Assembly: GCA_022113835.1 (NCBI GenBank)
Contig: JAILWY010000007.1
Span: 11,137,001-11,201,000 of the forward strand
Direction: 5' to 3'
From: Atopsyche davidsoni
Taxonomy: Eukaryota > Arthropoda > Insecta > Trichoptera > Hydrobiosidae
Length of the DNA stretch: 64,000 nucleotides
Below, in pieces: positions 1 through 12,099 of this stretch (position 1 is the first letter of the stretch; every line of letters begins with the position of its first letter). The position numbers were made by a program, and so were the translations under genes. Under the pieces are notes generated by a model. The model made no database searches, was not told the DNA's origin, and worked only from the letters and a program-made list of their open reading frames with translations.

Positions 1-663
1 GCTAGCCAATACTTTTTCCTATCTTTCGGACAAATTATGGATTCCATCCCAAAAGAACTGTTCGTCTTTTGAAGCCAAGAAAGAATCATGCCAATTTTTG
101 ATACCCTGTTCAGAAGTGAAGCGTTTTCCAGAAAGGGCATTCCGCATCGAAACAAGTGGTAGTCGGAAGGGGCAAGGTCTGGGCTATAAGCCGGGTGAGA
201 CAGAACTTCCCATCCACTGTTTTCCAAATATGTTTTAACCGGTTTTGCAACATGTGGCCGAATATTGTCATGATTTTCTTTCGACGTCTCTCGGCTTCAA
301 TTCATGTGGCACCCAATTTCCTTGCTTTTGAATCATTCCCAATGCTTTAAAGCGTCTCGAATTGATGCTCGATCAACTCCAATGATTTTGCGAGTTCTGC
401 GTTTGACACGAGTCTTTATCGAGCAATGCCTCTAATTCTTCATCTTCGAATTTTTTTGGTTGGCCTGGACGTCCTTTGTCATCCACATCGAAATCACCAC
501 TTTTAAAGCGTCGAAACCAGTACTCACACGTTTGTTGCGATAGAGCATGTTCACCATAAACTTCACACAGCAATCGATGACTTTCAGCTGCTTTTTTCTT
601 CCAATTGAAACAGAAAAGTAAAGCTTCCCGCAAATTGCGTTTTGTTGGCAAACAAGGGGTCAT
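1..663 (-). pseudogene. Broken, internally deleted mariner transposase
   Basis: This is a relic of a mariner DNA transposon whose transposase would bind the element ends and move it by cut and paste. The start codon is at 661-663 and the N-terminal helix-turn-helix region is clear (CEYWFRRFKSGDFDVDDK, then FEDEELEALLDKD). Frameshifts follow. A stretch reading KALGMIQKQGNWVPHELK runs to about base 280, where an internal deletion joins VERK directly to HDNIRPHVAKPVK. The first catalytic Asp and roughly a third of the protein are therefore missing. The last two Asp motifs survive (HDN, and YSPDLAPSDYHLF), then a one-base shift leads into MRNALSGKR and a tail near DEQFFWDGIH with an in-frame stop. 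The 3' end and one inverted repeat lie beyond the left edge. The wording is closer to the mellifera/cecropia groups than to the mauritiana-type copy at 37.6 kb. It cannot make an active enzyme. Confidence 0.9.
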
Positions 664-1424
664 GTTGAAAGCTCAAAAAAAAAGTTGTATACACATATAC
701 TGACATATACTGAAAAATAAAGCGCAATAATGACGCTTCTCGGTGAAGTTTTAAAATATAGCCTGATGCGATTCAATACTAGTAACGCTCTCTCTTCCTT
801 CAAATCCTTAAAATTAATTCACACTACTAATAGTAAATTTATATTTAAAAAATTGAATGAAAGTATAACATAAACACAGATTTATTTTAACAATATAATA
901 TTATAAGAAACTCCTGCACACTGTGCACGTATGTAATATAATAAAACTCCGTAAAAATAGGGCACGATAATCCATAATCTATCATAAATCACCGCCCCTC
1001 TGTGCATTATATTGTTATTATAAATCTTTTTCACAGTAAAAAAGGAAACACAATATGAAATTCTCCATACTTCAATATTGTTAGCCCTTAATGAGGGGTG
1101 TTCCTAGAGAACTTTGTACTGCCGGAGCTTTCACACACTTCCTGCTACTGGCATAACGACGAGGTAACGGCGTAAGAAATAACGCCGCTAGAATAACGTT
1201 GCTCTATTAAAGAGTATAAAACTGAAGTTGGGATGAGCTTTGAAGGCTTAGTTAGATAGTTGCTTTCTGATTTCAAGGAAGTTTGTGTTGAGTTGAAGTT
1301 TTGTTCGAAATATAAGAAGAAAAAATAAACACATACCTACGAAAAATATGTAATTATTTTATTTTTACTCCACGAGCAAGAGATACTCAAGTCAAGATAT
1401 TTCAGATGAAAAAACCATTAACCG
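664..1424. other. AT-rich stretch without a gene
   Basis: It begins with the presumed 5' leader of the minus-strand mariner; its terminal repeat cannot be identified because the partner end is outside the window. The rest is AT-rich with short homopolymer runs. I see no supported coding frame. Confidence 0.5.
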
Positions 1425-1490
1425 CCCAGTGGTTAAGTGATATTCTTGCTTATATGCATGGAACCCTGTTTTAAATCCGCGTGGAGTAGC
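1425..1490 (+). repeat. tRNA-like SINE head (weak)
   Basis: A box A-like CCCAGTGGTTAAG is followed about 40 bases later by a box B-like GTTTTAAATCC. The spacing fits an internal RNA polymerase III promoter of a tRNA-derived SINE, but box B has two departures from GGTTCRANNCC and no tRNA fold is obvious. It is probably a decayed copy. Confidence 0.3.
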
Positions 1491-2149
1491 AATAAAAATA
1501 AATTTGCTTTAGTGCTAGAGCCATTTTTCATATTTTTAAGATTAAATAACCTCAGTACAAATGTTGTGAATATTTTTTATTACAAATATAACACAAATAA
1601 TATTAATAATATATATCAGTGTTGATTTTTAGTTTTCTTCGATATTAACTGTGATCATATATAATGAGGTTATCAATGCTACAATAAAAAATCAATACCC
1701 ATATAATACAGTGCCTTTGCGAATGCCTGTTTCTAAATACCCTTATTTTTCCCTCGCAGGCTGCAATCATCCCCAATGAATGGAGGTTCTCGAGTATCCA
1801 GGTCACTGAGCTTGCAACCCCTTTCTTTCGTGCTCCACCCACCGCCTTCGCCTCCCCCTTGGCCACTAGGAAATTGTCGGAGTGCCTCTTCGTCTCTGTC
1901 GGATGTTGGTGTTCGTCGTTTATGAATTATGATTATTTTGCTGCAAACTGTAGTAATGCTTTTTCCGTCGAAATTTAATAACATATTTTTTAATTTTATT
2001 TCTCGAATATTAGAAACAATTCAGATCATTAGAAAAAATAAACTTGCACAGCATTCTTAGCTCATAGTTTTGGCAACAGACTTATCAACCCTTTCGAAAT
2101 TTACCTGGGGAGAATCACATCTGCAACTACAAGTTTATTGATCATCCGG

Positions 2150-2400
2150 CCAGAACACCACCCCCGCCGCACTGGCCGGTTGATTGGCTATACCTGGTGC
2201 TGTATCAACATCCGGGGGTTGGGGCTCGAGTCCCGGCGAGAGGGATGTTTGCAGCGCACAAACATCCCAGCCTAACCTGCCTTACCGCACACAAACGGGA
2301 ACAATGAACACACGAATCTGTGTGGATCGCACATGTAGCTGCATGTGTGTGAATTAGCGGTTGCCAAAATGAAACGCCAATGAAATAAAATAACTTTGTG
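2150..2400 (+). repeat. tRNA-derived SINE
   Basis: A GC-rich block stands out from AT-rich flanks. It has a box A-like TTGGCTATACCTGG at 2184-2197 and a strong box B-like GGGGCTCGAGTCCC at 2221-2234, spaced as in tRNA-type promoters. The body that follows contains a small hairpin (GGGATGTTTG paired with CAAACATCCC) and ends in an A-rich AATAAAATAA tail. This layout is typical of a tRNA-headed SINE. I see no second copy in the window. Confidence 0.55.
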
Positions 2401-2501
2401 CCTTATAAATCGAAATTTTTCCAAAAATCTGTCGTTCAAATAAACTAGTTAACCATACGTACGTTCAGTCAATGCTTAGTTTAATGAATTAATTCATCGT
2501 A

Positions 2502-2920
2502 CAGTAATACCCCGCTCTATGCGACCCCGTTATGCGCGGTTTCACTATAACGTGAATTTCAAATTTCGCATTAAAATGCCTCGCATTACGCGAATTTCTT
2601 ATTAAAGAATGTGTATGAACATAATGTAGTCATTGACTTCTCTTAACAATTAAAAGCAGCGCTGGGTGTTATGAACTATTTTACAAGAACGTAAAAGAAA
2701 CGCTACCCAAAAGACAATCAATTTATTTTTCAGTAAAAATAACATGTAATACTGCATAAAGTGTTCTTAGAATTAAAATGATTGATTCAAATGATCCGTA
2801 TTTTTTTGTATAAAGTTTTGACTGTGTATGTATGTTTAATCGTAAACCCCGATATACGCGAATTTCACTTAACGCGATTTTTTCCGGCACGTATCCCTCG
2901 CGTAAAGCGGGGTATAACTG
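2502..2920. mobile_element. Pogo/Tigger-type MITE, 419 bp
   Basis: The terminal inverted repeats start CAGTAATACCCCGCTCTA on the left and CAGTTATACCCCGCTTTA on the right (reverse complement), and each end is flanked by TA, the target duplication of the Tc1-mariner-pogo superfamily. CAGT(A/T)ATACC ends are characteristic of pogo/Tigger relatives. Subterminal copies of the CGCGAATTTC theme occur near both ends. There is no transposase frame inside, so it is a non-autonomous element mobilised in trans. Confidence 0.75.
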
Positions 2921-2922
2921 TA

Positions 2923-5900
2923 TTTATAATTAGGACTTATTTTTATTTAAAAACAAGCAATTAAAGAATTTCAAATTAAAATAACAGCTTTGATTTTAAA
3001 CGTAATTTACCAAGTACGTCAATTAGATTATATCCATTTTACAGTTTCGAACTGATATTGCGTTTATCGAAGGACCCTCTTTGTCACGTTCATCATCTCA
3101 TGGTTAAAAACATTTTTCCTACTAGCAAATACTTACAAATTAATAAATATATTATTAGTATATTTGCCATGCACATCATACGGATTATACCAATTACGTG
3201 ATTTTGAGCTGCTGCTGTGAGGAATGAAGAAGTCTCTTTGTCACGTCCATCAGTCGATAGTTCCAAGTATCGTCCATCGTCTCGCGTCGCTACACCGTCT
3301 GCTTTGGGATAGTTTGTAAGTTGCAAGAAGTTAGTTTAATTTGATTGTGCGGAATGCAGCGTTGTTTATGCACCGGGATTAAATGCAGTTTAGTTGGGGA
3401 TTGTTGCTCTATGCTGTTACAGCGATTCAGATGTTTGTTGCTCCTCCGGAAAGTTTAAACCAACTCTGGCATATCTTAACGTTACCATCTTGTACCAAGA
3501 ATTAATCTATTTTTCAAACTACACCACATTTAATTATAGTGAATAAATATTGAGTTTCTGCTTCTGTAAGCTACCTACAAATGTTATAGCCCCCTACGGT
3601 ATAATTAAACATACAGTTTTAATATGCAATACTTAATTGAACTTTAACTTCACTCTTAACAATCTTCTTCGGAATACTGTGGGCAATAGTTTTCTTGTAG
3701 TTTACTCAACCGTCTGTTACTCCAGACTGTTTCATTTGTCTTTAGTGACTGAGTTAACTGAAACGTCCCGAGACTTACGACTCTCAGATCTGTATCAAGC
3801 GCTTATCTGAAGGCTTCATTACCATGCACTCCCTGAAGCCATCCGGGGGCTGGTTCAGCAATCACGGTTTCAGAAACGAAAAATAAGCTGTTTTATATAT
3901 TTTTTAATAATTTAATATTTTGTGTTTTTTTATTTAGTAAAAAAATAATTACCAGGATTTTTTTCAACGTTGATTGTTGATTGTTATGATATTTTTACAG
4001 TACGCAAGTCTTTAAACCAAAGAATTTATTTGAAAGGTTATGTACATATCATCAACAAACATACTTAAACCTTCATTCCAATGTCAGTTCATCGTTTTTT
4101 TATTATTTCAAAAACACGCTTCTTATAAGTAAGATCGTAAATGATTCTTATATCTCATTGTCAAAATAAGTTAATTATATATTGAAATATAATGATCTTT
4201 AAAAATTCGGATTTTCGTTCTCAAACGCTATCCATGTAAGTCCATCAAACACAATCAAACCTCAACAACCAAAAAACTACCCTCGCTACCATTAACAAGA
4301 GTTTTACTCAAAACACAGCCTTGCCGGGGGGTGCTAAAGGCTCTGACCACAGCCCATTAGGGCAGTTCCGTGCACCCCTATTTATTAAGAGAGGCTTAGG
4401 ACTATATTAAGGGATGGTACGAATGATCCTCCCGAATTAGGAACAGCCAACTAAGAACTTTGCAAAGCCTGCGGGATTAGGGGTGAGTAAGAGGCTGTAT
4501 CTGGACCTCTTTTATTACACGAGGGGATGATTCCCGTGCCTTTGATGACTTGCTTGATAACGTGATGTATTCCAAACTCTTTTCAATAATATTCGAATAT
4601 ATTTCATCTTTATATTCTCAATTTCTTAAAAAAAAAAACCATCAGGATATGAAAATAGTTTTTGAAAAATGAGACGTATTTTGTTTTTTTTTTTTTTATT
4701 ATTTTATTTTTATAAAATAAACTATTTTTTCTTGTATAGTTGTGTGCTTAAAATATCGACGGATGAGTTATGAATATTTTGCTTTTTGTATTTATTAAAA
4801 AAATTGTTTTTTTTTTTTCAGGTAAATCATAAAATCTGCTTCTAATCTACACAGAGAGTCTGTTCATGCATACTTCTAGTAACAATGTAAGTATATATAT
4901 ATATTTTATAATATTAATAATAAAACACGGTTAATAATAGATTTCAAATTAATCAAAATTCAAACTACCGTCGTCGTGATAAAAACTGTGCTATGCAAAG
5001 GCTTTTTTCAATTCAAACCCATATTTTTTAAATATGATATTTTTACTTGTGCATTTGCTTTAACCTCCTCAGACTTCGTAGGTCTATAAAATCATTTGTA
5101 GACATTGTTATAATATCTATAGTAACTAAATATTATGTACGAGTATCATAGTTTTTGGCAAATGTTGTAGACGAACCTTATCTACAGCCCTATTTACATA
5201 TTCAAACCACTTTAAACATTTTAATGTCGTTGAACTCAACTATGTGATTTTCCATTATCTTTTCTCGTACGTTTCATAATTTAATAAACTCAACTCTGTG
5301 TGAAGATCGTATTAGTGTTTAAATACGAATTGTTCATTGTCAATGTTTCTGACGATTTTGGTAGACCAACTTATCGAAATATAGTCCTTGGTCATTGTAC
5401 TTGGTAAAACCAATTAACTATGCATTAATTTTCTTCAATAATGTATTCCTATTTGAACTCAATAATTTTGTTAATCTCATTTTGTGATATGCATAAAAAA
5501 CTGGTTTAATTTTGTAAGTAATCCACGATGGGCTGTTTTTAATTTTTATATTTAAACAGAAAATGGCTTGGGAATAACGATTTTATTTTTTTGTCAACAC
5601 TTGTGGCTTTTGGAGGCATTTCAGTTCGAGACATTTATTTGTTTTTAATTCATTGTTTAACTCGTCAAGGTTAATTATAAAGCTGTAATAATGGTTTAAA
5701 TATCAAAGTTATCAACCTGTTGCAAAGACTAACATTCATGAAAAGAATATTGCGTCAGATTTGTTTTTTTTAACCTTAGAGAAACGTGATCCAGCTTTTA
5801 TTAATACGTATAGGCAAGGGTTTACCTTATTATCTGATGAACTCGTCTATCATCATACAAGGTGATAAATAAACAATTGAGTTATTCAAAACGAATATGA

Positions 5901-5990
5901 TTTATGTACACAATTATTATAATTACTTTCTAATATATTTACGCAGTGACACCACATTCGCGAGCTTAAAACACTTTGGTGATTATACGC
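2923..5990. other. AT-rich stretch with one GC-richer block
   Basis: Mostly AT-rich sequence with T and A runs. A more balanced block at about 4318-4560 may be a conserved non-coding element. The only frames are short and their codon content looks random. No gene is supported. Confidence 0.5.
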
Positions 5991-6300
5991 GATCCATTCT
6001 CATTAGGGGAGGGCTTCGCGATCCTCAGTGTTGTCATCCCCGCGCAGGAGCTCGCTCCGGACACAGTACACGTGTTTAATTACAAAAATGGGGCGGCGAG
6101 GGGGACGAGTGTCGCCTGTGATGGGCTCCGGGATAACGCCACTCAGCCGGACAAAACATTTGAATTAAAACCCGAAACAAAAACACTCCCACAAATTATG
6201 CCTCGCGCTCACCCCTCCCCCGATCCCACTCTTAAAAGGACACTGCTTTGCAAAGATAACAATGTGAACAGCCGAACGGCTAAGAGATTACGATATTTTT
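5991..6300. other. GC-rich island
   Basis: Balanced to GC-rich sequence in an AT-rich setting. A plus-strand open frame of about 100 codons crosses it, but it lacks a convincing start context or splice sites and resembles no protein I know. It is more likely a regulatory or conserved non-coding island than an exon. Confidence 0.35.
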
Positions 6301-6714
6301 AATTTTAACCGCTTTTCACGCTAGTCTGATGAAGCGGATATTTTCATGTACTATGTTGAACCAATCCTTTCATAAATGTGTTCGTGCGTTTGGGCAGTCG
6401 TTGTCGGTTCTTATGTGCGTATTTTTGTTCTTTTGTGTTTCAACGTTTCGGTCCCGCTACTGGACCGATCTTCAAAGATTAATATCAATCGGTAAAATAT
6501 TTTTTTAATATATAAAAGCCACTGACCGGCGCAGTGAAAATGTTGCGTGGTGCCTCGAAACGTATGGTTTTAATTTTAAATACACAAATATTTTTGACTC
6601 ACATTTAATGTGCTTTTCCCAATTACAATAATGCATCATTATGAATAACACCGACCCGTTTAACTACCTCCACCGTGTACGATAATTAAAACATTAATCC
6701 CACAAACAATAACA

Positions 6715-6965
6715 GTTAATCCGGCAGCGCTGCGCTGGGCAGCGTCTCACTGCGCTCGCAGTGCAGGGCGCAGTGCATTATGCAATGTTAATTTTATAAG
6801 CGATAACTCACCCCCGGGGGTGCTAGGGGTCTAGGGGGTGGCGGGCGCTGCGATAAATCCTGCCGGCCCTGCTTTATGGATCGGAAATAACAAATTTGTG
6901 ACGACCCGGGCGGGTGACCTGCCCGGTCCGCCCCTTGTCCTCCTACCTGTGTCCGGTGGTTTAAG
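6715..6965. other. GC-rich island
   Basis: Dense GC block with GCAGCGCTGCGC, GGGCGCAGTGC and CGACCCGGGCGGGTG, flanked by AT-rich DNA containing TTAATCC and AATTA motifs. It has no open frame of note. I read it as a candidate regulatory element. Confidence 0.35.
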
Positions 6966-7244
6966 AATGACGTAATGTCCTGAACTTGTGCAGGGATGTT
7001 ATCAATCGCAGGTATTTTATTATACAGGGAGTTTTAAAATTAAACAGATAACTATCAACTGAAAATATCTCAAATTAAGGTGAGGTTATAAGCACAGCAT
7101 AACTGTTTGTATATCATGCGTATATCGTCACGTAGACATTTCATTGTCACTAAAAATGCTGTCCATTATTGATTTTACTACTACCGTGCTGTTTATTCAA
7201 ATGTGCACGTTTTTAGTAGCTTTTTGGTGCTGGATTACCGCCAG

Positions 7245-7333
7245 ATTAACCGGAAACGGCGAAGCTGCAAATGGCGGATGGTGGCAGCCATTTTAATTTG
7301 TCGTTACGTCATTTTTATGGCTTCCGGTTTAAT
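7245..7333. repeat. Nested inverted repeat with GCCAT cores
   Basis: ATTAACCGGAA at 7245-7255 is mirrored by TTCCGGTTTAAT at 7322-7333. Inside it, AAATGGC at 7269-7275 is mirrored by GCCATTT at 7287-7293. The outcome is a two-level dyad of about 90 bp. It may be a small MITE remnant or a paired binding-site module. Confidence 0.5.
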
Positions 7334-7344
7334 GGATTAGTAAA

Positions 7345-8048
7345 AAATATCGCTCTGAGCTGCAAATGCAGCGGGCTCATTCAGTGCATCCCAAAATGAC
7401 TAGCAATGAACTTTACTGCAGTGCATTTATGCTGGTTTTTTATGTGTGTAAGCGAATTATATATAGTCAGCAAAAAAATATTTAATAATGTTAATTTTAT
7501 GAGCTAATGCTTAAATTGTATAAATAATAATATATTGAAAGACCTGAAACTGATAAATAAAATATTATTTGTAAACGTCATATTATTAGTTAATAACGTT
7601 ATGTGATGTTAATTCCTCCATGGTTGTTGGGTAAGCACGAATCTCTCGCGGTGGTCATCCGTCCGCCTACCCGGGTCAGGGGTCATTTATCTACCCCCTC
7701 CCCTAGCACCTGCGTTCTCCCTTATAATTACAACAGTTACCAGTCTGCAATACTACCTGCAACGCCGACTCGTGTATCTAATGCAGGGATGCAAATACTT
7801 GTTAATAACATGGGGTGCATTGGTTCACGGTGGCTTATAGAAGATCACCGAACAAAATATGAAAGATCATGTGCTATCCGATTAACCGGTTTGTTATAAA
7901 ATATCAATAAATTATAAATGAATGGTAGGTTTTGACAGATGATTTTGGACCTTGTATGTTGAGCTGATAGGACGAAAACGTTGGAAGACAGTAATCATCG
8001 AATATATTATAAATTTCTAAAATATTTTTTTCGCTTGTAATATAAATG
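7345..8048. other. AT-rich stretch without a gene
   Basis: Contains a moderately GC-rich patch at 7620-7720 and an open frame of about 95 codons with no recognisable content. No transposon ends or tRNA-like promoters were seen. Confidence 0.45.
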
Positions 8049-8056
8049 CTTTAAAC

Positions 8057-8466
8057 CAGTGCTTCTCAAAGTGGTCCCTACTGACCCCAAGAGGTCCCTG
8101 GGATCATTCAGGGAGTCCTTAGAAAATTAAAATCGATTTGGGGGTCCCTGAACAACGTCAGGGGGTCCGCGCAAGTTTAAAATAAAATAAAAAAATTGTG
8201 AGACATTTTTATTTATATGGAAGTTAAAATAAATAACAATGAATACATTATTAGCGAGTTTTACGTCATAAGTAAAATATAAATATAGACAGGTGCATAA
8301 AATACAAGTAATAACAGGCATCGCGGTGAGTCAGGTAGGTTAATAGAGTCGACACTTGCACCAACTAGTCTATAATATGAATTTATGTAGTTTTTCTCCC
8401 AGGATCCGTAGGCAAGTTTTGACTATGAAAAGGGGTCCATGGGCCAAAAGATTTTGAGACCCACTG
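8057..8466. mobile_element. Non-autonomous hAT element, 410 bp
   Basis: The ends read CAGTGCTTCTCAAAGTGG and, as reverse complement, CAGTGGGTCTCAAAATC, which is the typical CAGTGNTTCTCAAA terminus of Charlie-like hAT elements. The element is bracketed by a perfect 8-bp target duplication, CTTTAAAC, at 8049-8056 and 8467-8474. The interior has the GGGGGTCC and TCCCTGA motifs common next to such ends, and no transposase. It depends on a hAT transposase elsewhere. The perfect duplication suggests a moderately young insertion. Confidence 0.85.
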
Positions 8467-8559
8467 CTTTAAACAATCAAATATGTGTGCGATTTTCTTA
8501 AGATTATTAATCTTCATCGATTTCTCAACTGCGTTATGCGTTGAACTGCACTGTGGCAC

Positions 8560-9195
8560 AACTGCGTGCAGGTGGTAGAGCCTCCCTCCCCGCCCCGCCC
8601 CTAGGCCCGGTAGCCGCGGAGGCTCCGGGGGTGCTCATTGTTTCAGTGGCTCGGCCCACCGCCGCTGGCAGAGTGCCTAATTTACCGCTGGAGTGTACTT
8701 TATCGCGCGCATCTAAATAATCCCCTAAACGCGGCGTGTGTTATCATATAAAATAGCGCGCGGCGGTCCGGGGGTGCCGGGGTGGGCGCGGCTTGGCCGG
8801 GTGCCTGATCGTGTCTGCGACCCCTGGAATCTTAACTTACCCCTGCTATGAACAGAACTAATTTTATTTTTTTTAACTGTAAATAAATCTTGGGTGTCTT
8901 TTTCTGTTTTTTTTATTTTTATTCCGACTCTACTCGAGCACTCTTCACGCTGAGCAGAGTTTTTAATTTTTACCTCACCACCTGTACTTTCGAACATCCG
9001 GATCCATTTTCTAATGGTGCATTGCGTGTACGATACTCCGCACGATACAAACGTTGAGCAGTCACTATTGAATCACCGTTACGGAAAAGCGCGATGCGTC
9101 CCCTGGTACTGCTCCATAGCGACTAAAACTCCACGATTCCCTCCCCGCGCCTCTCAGCCGCTCCGAATCAACTTCAACGTTAAAACAAATACCTG
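8560..9195. other. GC-rich islands
   Basis: Two GC-rich patches (about 8570-8830 and 9010-9190) with CCCGCCCCGCCCC and GGGGGTGCCGGGGTGGG runs. Overlapping open frames exist on both strands, as expected of GC-rich DNA poor in stop codons. No domain or splice pattern supports an exon. Confidence 0.35.
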
Positions 9196-9199
9196 ACAC

Positions 9200-11345
9200 T
9201 CTTTTTGGATACTCTTATTATGAATTTCGGGACAAACGTAACTTATGGTTTGGTACAACCGCGAACATTTTAAATTAATGTAATTTTATAAACTTTGTTA
9301 CTTTTATAAAGTAGGTGCTTTTAGATATGTTTTATTCAGGCTATTATATTGTTTCTGACAATTTGTTTGAAATTTTAGTCAAATAACAAAAACTTTTTAA
9401 GGTACTACGCACAACGCCTTCCATAAGGTTCGTATTTGGAAAAAGAAGTGAAAAAAACTCTCTTTGTATAAGTGTAAAATTGTCGTATGCTTGTAATTCA
9501 TAAAATGATATCAATGGAGAATTTCTGATTAATACAGGATTTGTTTTGAATTATTTGTATTGACGATTATGTTTGATTGATTTATGTTGACTACTTCTGT
9601 GAATCATTCAACATTCAGGTGTGAATAAAATACCTGTGATAATTCACAGAATTCTCCATGATTGACACCTGTCTCTCGCAAACACTTTAAGTGATGTACA
9701 GTACAACTTTTATTGTATATTCAACTTTCGCTTATATTTTATGTCCAGGTGACATGAGTGCTCTGATTATCTGAATATGGGGTCTATAAAATACACTAAG
9801 CTATTCGAATAAGAGGCACAGGTGAATTTTGAGGGAAGCTTGCTAGTCATTTGTAACGATCAAGGCGACTCATTTCGGTTTGTTATTTTTTTTGCATATA
9901 TATTGTTGTATTCTTTGATATAAAGTTTTTTTCACAATGAAATAAATTTATATATCAATAACATTATGAAGATATCTTTTCCGTCGAACAAAAACCGTGG
10001 TTATTCATGGCGCAGCGTCTGTGTCGCGTCGTCAATTTTAATGTGCTGTCGATGTCGTATCGAATAGGAGGTACTCTGTGTTTCGCGAGTGTCGGAGGAT
10101 ATGGTGGTCGTGGCGAGAATATTACAATCGTAATGAGATAGCCACACCAGCATGTGTGGAGGACGACTGTGTAAAGAGGTTGTTATAGGATTGGGCCGTT
10201 TTTATTTCAATACGTTTATTGAAATTGTATTTATCAAAAATTATAACTCAAATAATTTTGTTATCTCAATTTTCTTTTTTTATTACCTTCATTCTATAAC
10301 CTTGCTGTATGTTTTATCTCAACTGATAGAATATTTGAATGGTAAATAAATATTTTATTTAATATCTGAAGTCGAAAGTAAACACTCAGTACTTTCTTTC
10401 TTTTGCTTTTTTTATAAACTGAGTTCTTGAAATAAAAATACGTTTTTTTGATTAAGTAAATAAAAGAGGAAAGTAGCTTTTAATGTTGTATTAAATTTCC
10501 TAGAATTTACGTTATGAACATTTTATTAAAAAAGGGAGAAAATATACTATTTGATCTTTATTTTTAGCACTCAAGGTTTTTGATAATATACGGCAGTAAT
10601 ATTTTACCCGTATTTGAACCCAAAACCTTCTTGTCAATTTATGTTGTTTTCTCGAGACAATTTGAATCTTCATTTCAAATGTATCTCTATTTTATCATTA
10701 TTTGCCTTTTGTCAAATGTAAAGCTGGCTATATACGCTGCAACACAATTTACAACCATCCATGACTTGATTTCCGACTCAGCTCCGTACTGACAAAAAAG
10801 GTGTATTTTTACCTGCAAGCCTTTGTCATTTTTTTGCGAAATCGAAATTTCATTTTTCTTTTGATTTTTAAACTAATCTTATACCTTAGTTTTATATGTA
10901 TTCTTTTAATTCCAATTTAAAAAAAGAACACCTAAATGCTTAGAGTTCTAGATCCGTCAGTCATAATAATTTCCAAATGCCTAAACTTCAATCGGGAAAA
11001 CACATATTTATCACATTAAAAGTAAACTTATTAAAAATAAAAAATAATTATCTGTAGAAAAAGGAATGCATCTAATTTTTTTTCTATTGGTGTCGTAGAT
11101 TTTTCGCAAAATATTTTCTAAAATTATCAAAAAACTCGAAAATGGACCCATCAATGGAATTTCAAATAGCACCTAACTCCATCAAAATTGATTGATTTAG
11201 GTGCTGTTTAAAAAATAGAGACGGATAAGTAAAAATAAATAAATATATAATTATCGTTGCATAGTAGATGTACATCCATAGATGACAATTCTTCCGTGAT
11301 ATCAATGGAATGAATGAAGTCTGTGTAGGTGAAATGTTTTTATGG
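9200..11345. other. AT-rich stretch without a supported gene
   Basis: A minus-strand GGGTTCAAATA at about 10612-10622 matches a tRNA-type box B and may be a decayed SINE. A 44-codon frame starting at about 10009 has mixed codon use but no recognisable product. The remainder is simple AT-rich sequence. Confidence 0.4.
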
Positions 11346-11585
11346 GAGTTGATTTTCGTATGCGCGCGGCGCCGCGCTCGTGTGCAGTTTAAGCTGTCCT
11401 GTTACATCTATAAATACCGCACGTACCGCCAATATAATATCTTGTTGCATTATCCTGTGCAATATTGCTGCAACTCTAACTGCACCTGACCCCGTCACAT
11501 CTGGCAGCCTTCCAAAGGAGACGCGATTCATATTAATACTAAACAAGCTAGATTTTGAAAGGCCAGGACGTGATAGCAAACTCAA

Positions 11586-11754
11586 GCCGGCTACACACGC
11601 AGCGACGCAACTTGCAACCGGTTTACAATTAGCCAGTACCGTTCCTCTATTATTAGTGTTTTTTATGATTTAGCCTATGTATAATAAATAACGCAAAATA
11701 TTGTAGATGGTTACCATTCGGTTTTAAGTTGTTTCGCAGCGTGTGTAGAGGACT
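11586..11754. mobile_element. Short MITE with CACACGC ends
   Basis: The left end GGCTACACACGCAGCGACGC is mirrored on the right by GTTTCGCAGCGTGTGTAGAG, giving terminal inverted repeats of about 20 bp around a 130-bp AT-rich core. The same ends occur at 50.56, 51.06, 51.19 and 51.31 kb, so this is a dispersed family. It has no coding capacity. Its superfamily cannot be assigned because the target duplication is unclear. Confidence 0.6.
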
Positions 11755-11955
11755 TATCTTGATATATTTTTTTTATTGAAAATATGATTGAGATATCGTA
11801 ATTGTTTATTTTAATTTACAAATAAAAATACGTTTTTTCTATTTAAATAACCCAACATTATATTTGGATTAATTGCGTGAAAAAACAGCGTGTCTGTGTT
11901 ACTTCTGCGGGACGCGCTGTAGCAGAGGGACTTAAAGTTATTCATACGATGTATT

Positions 11956-12094
11956 TATTATTCACGAAAAGCGTGCTTTAATACCATACATATCGCTGGT
12001 AACTTGCACACTGTGACATTGTTGATGCTGTAGGTGGGCACGTGCTTTTACAGCGATGCTTTTTTTATACTTATTATCCGCGAAAAGCGTGCTT
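11956..12094. repeat. Short direct repeat, about 113 bp apart
   Basis: TTATTATTCACGAAAAGCGTG and TTATTATCCGCGAAAAGCGTG-like segments, each running into CTTT, recur once with a spacing of about 113 bases, suggesting an old local duplication. Confidence 0.4.
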
Positions 12095-12099
12095 TCAGA

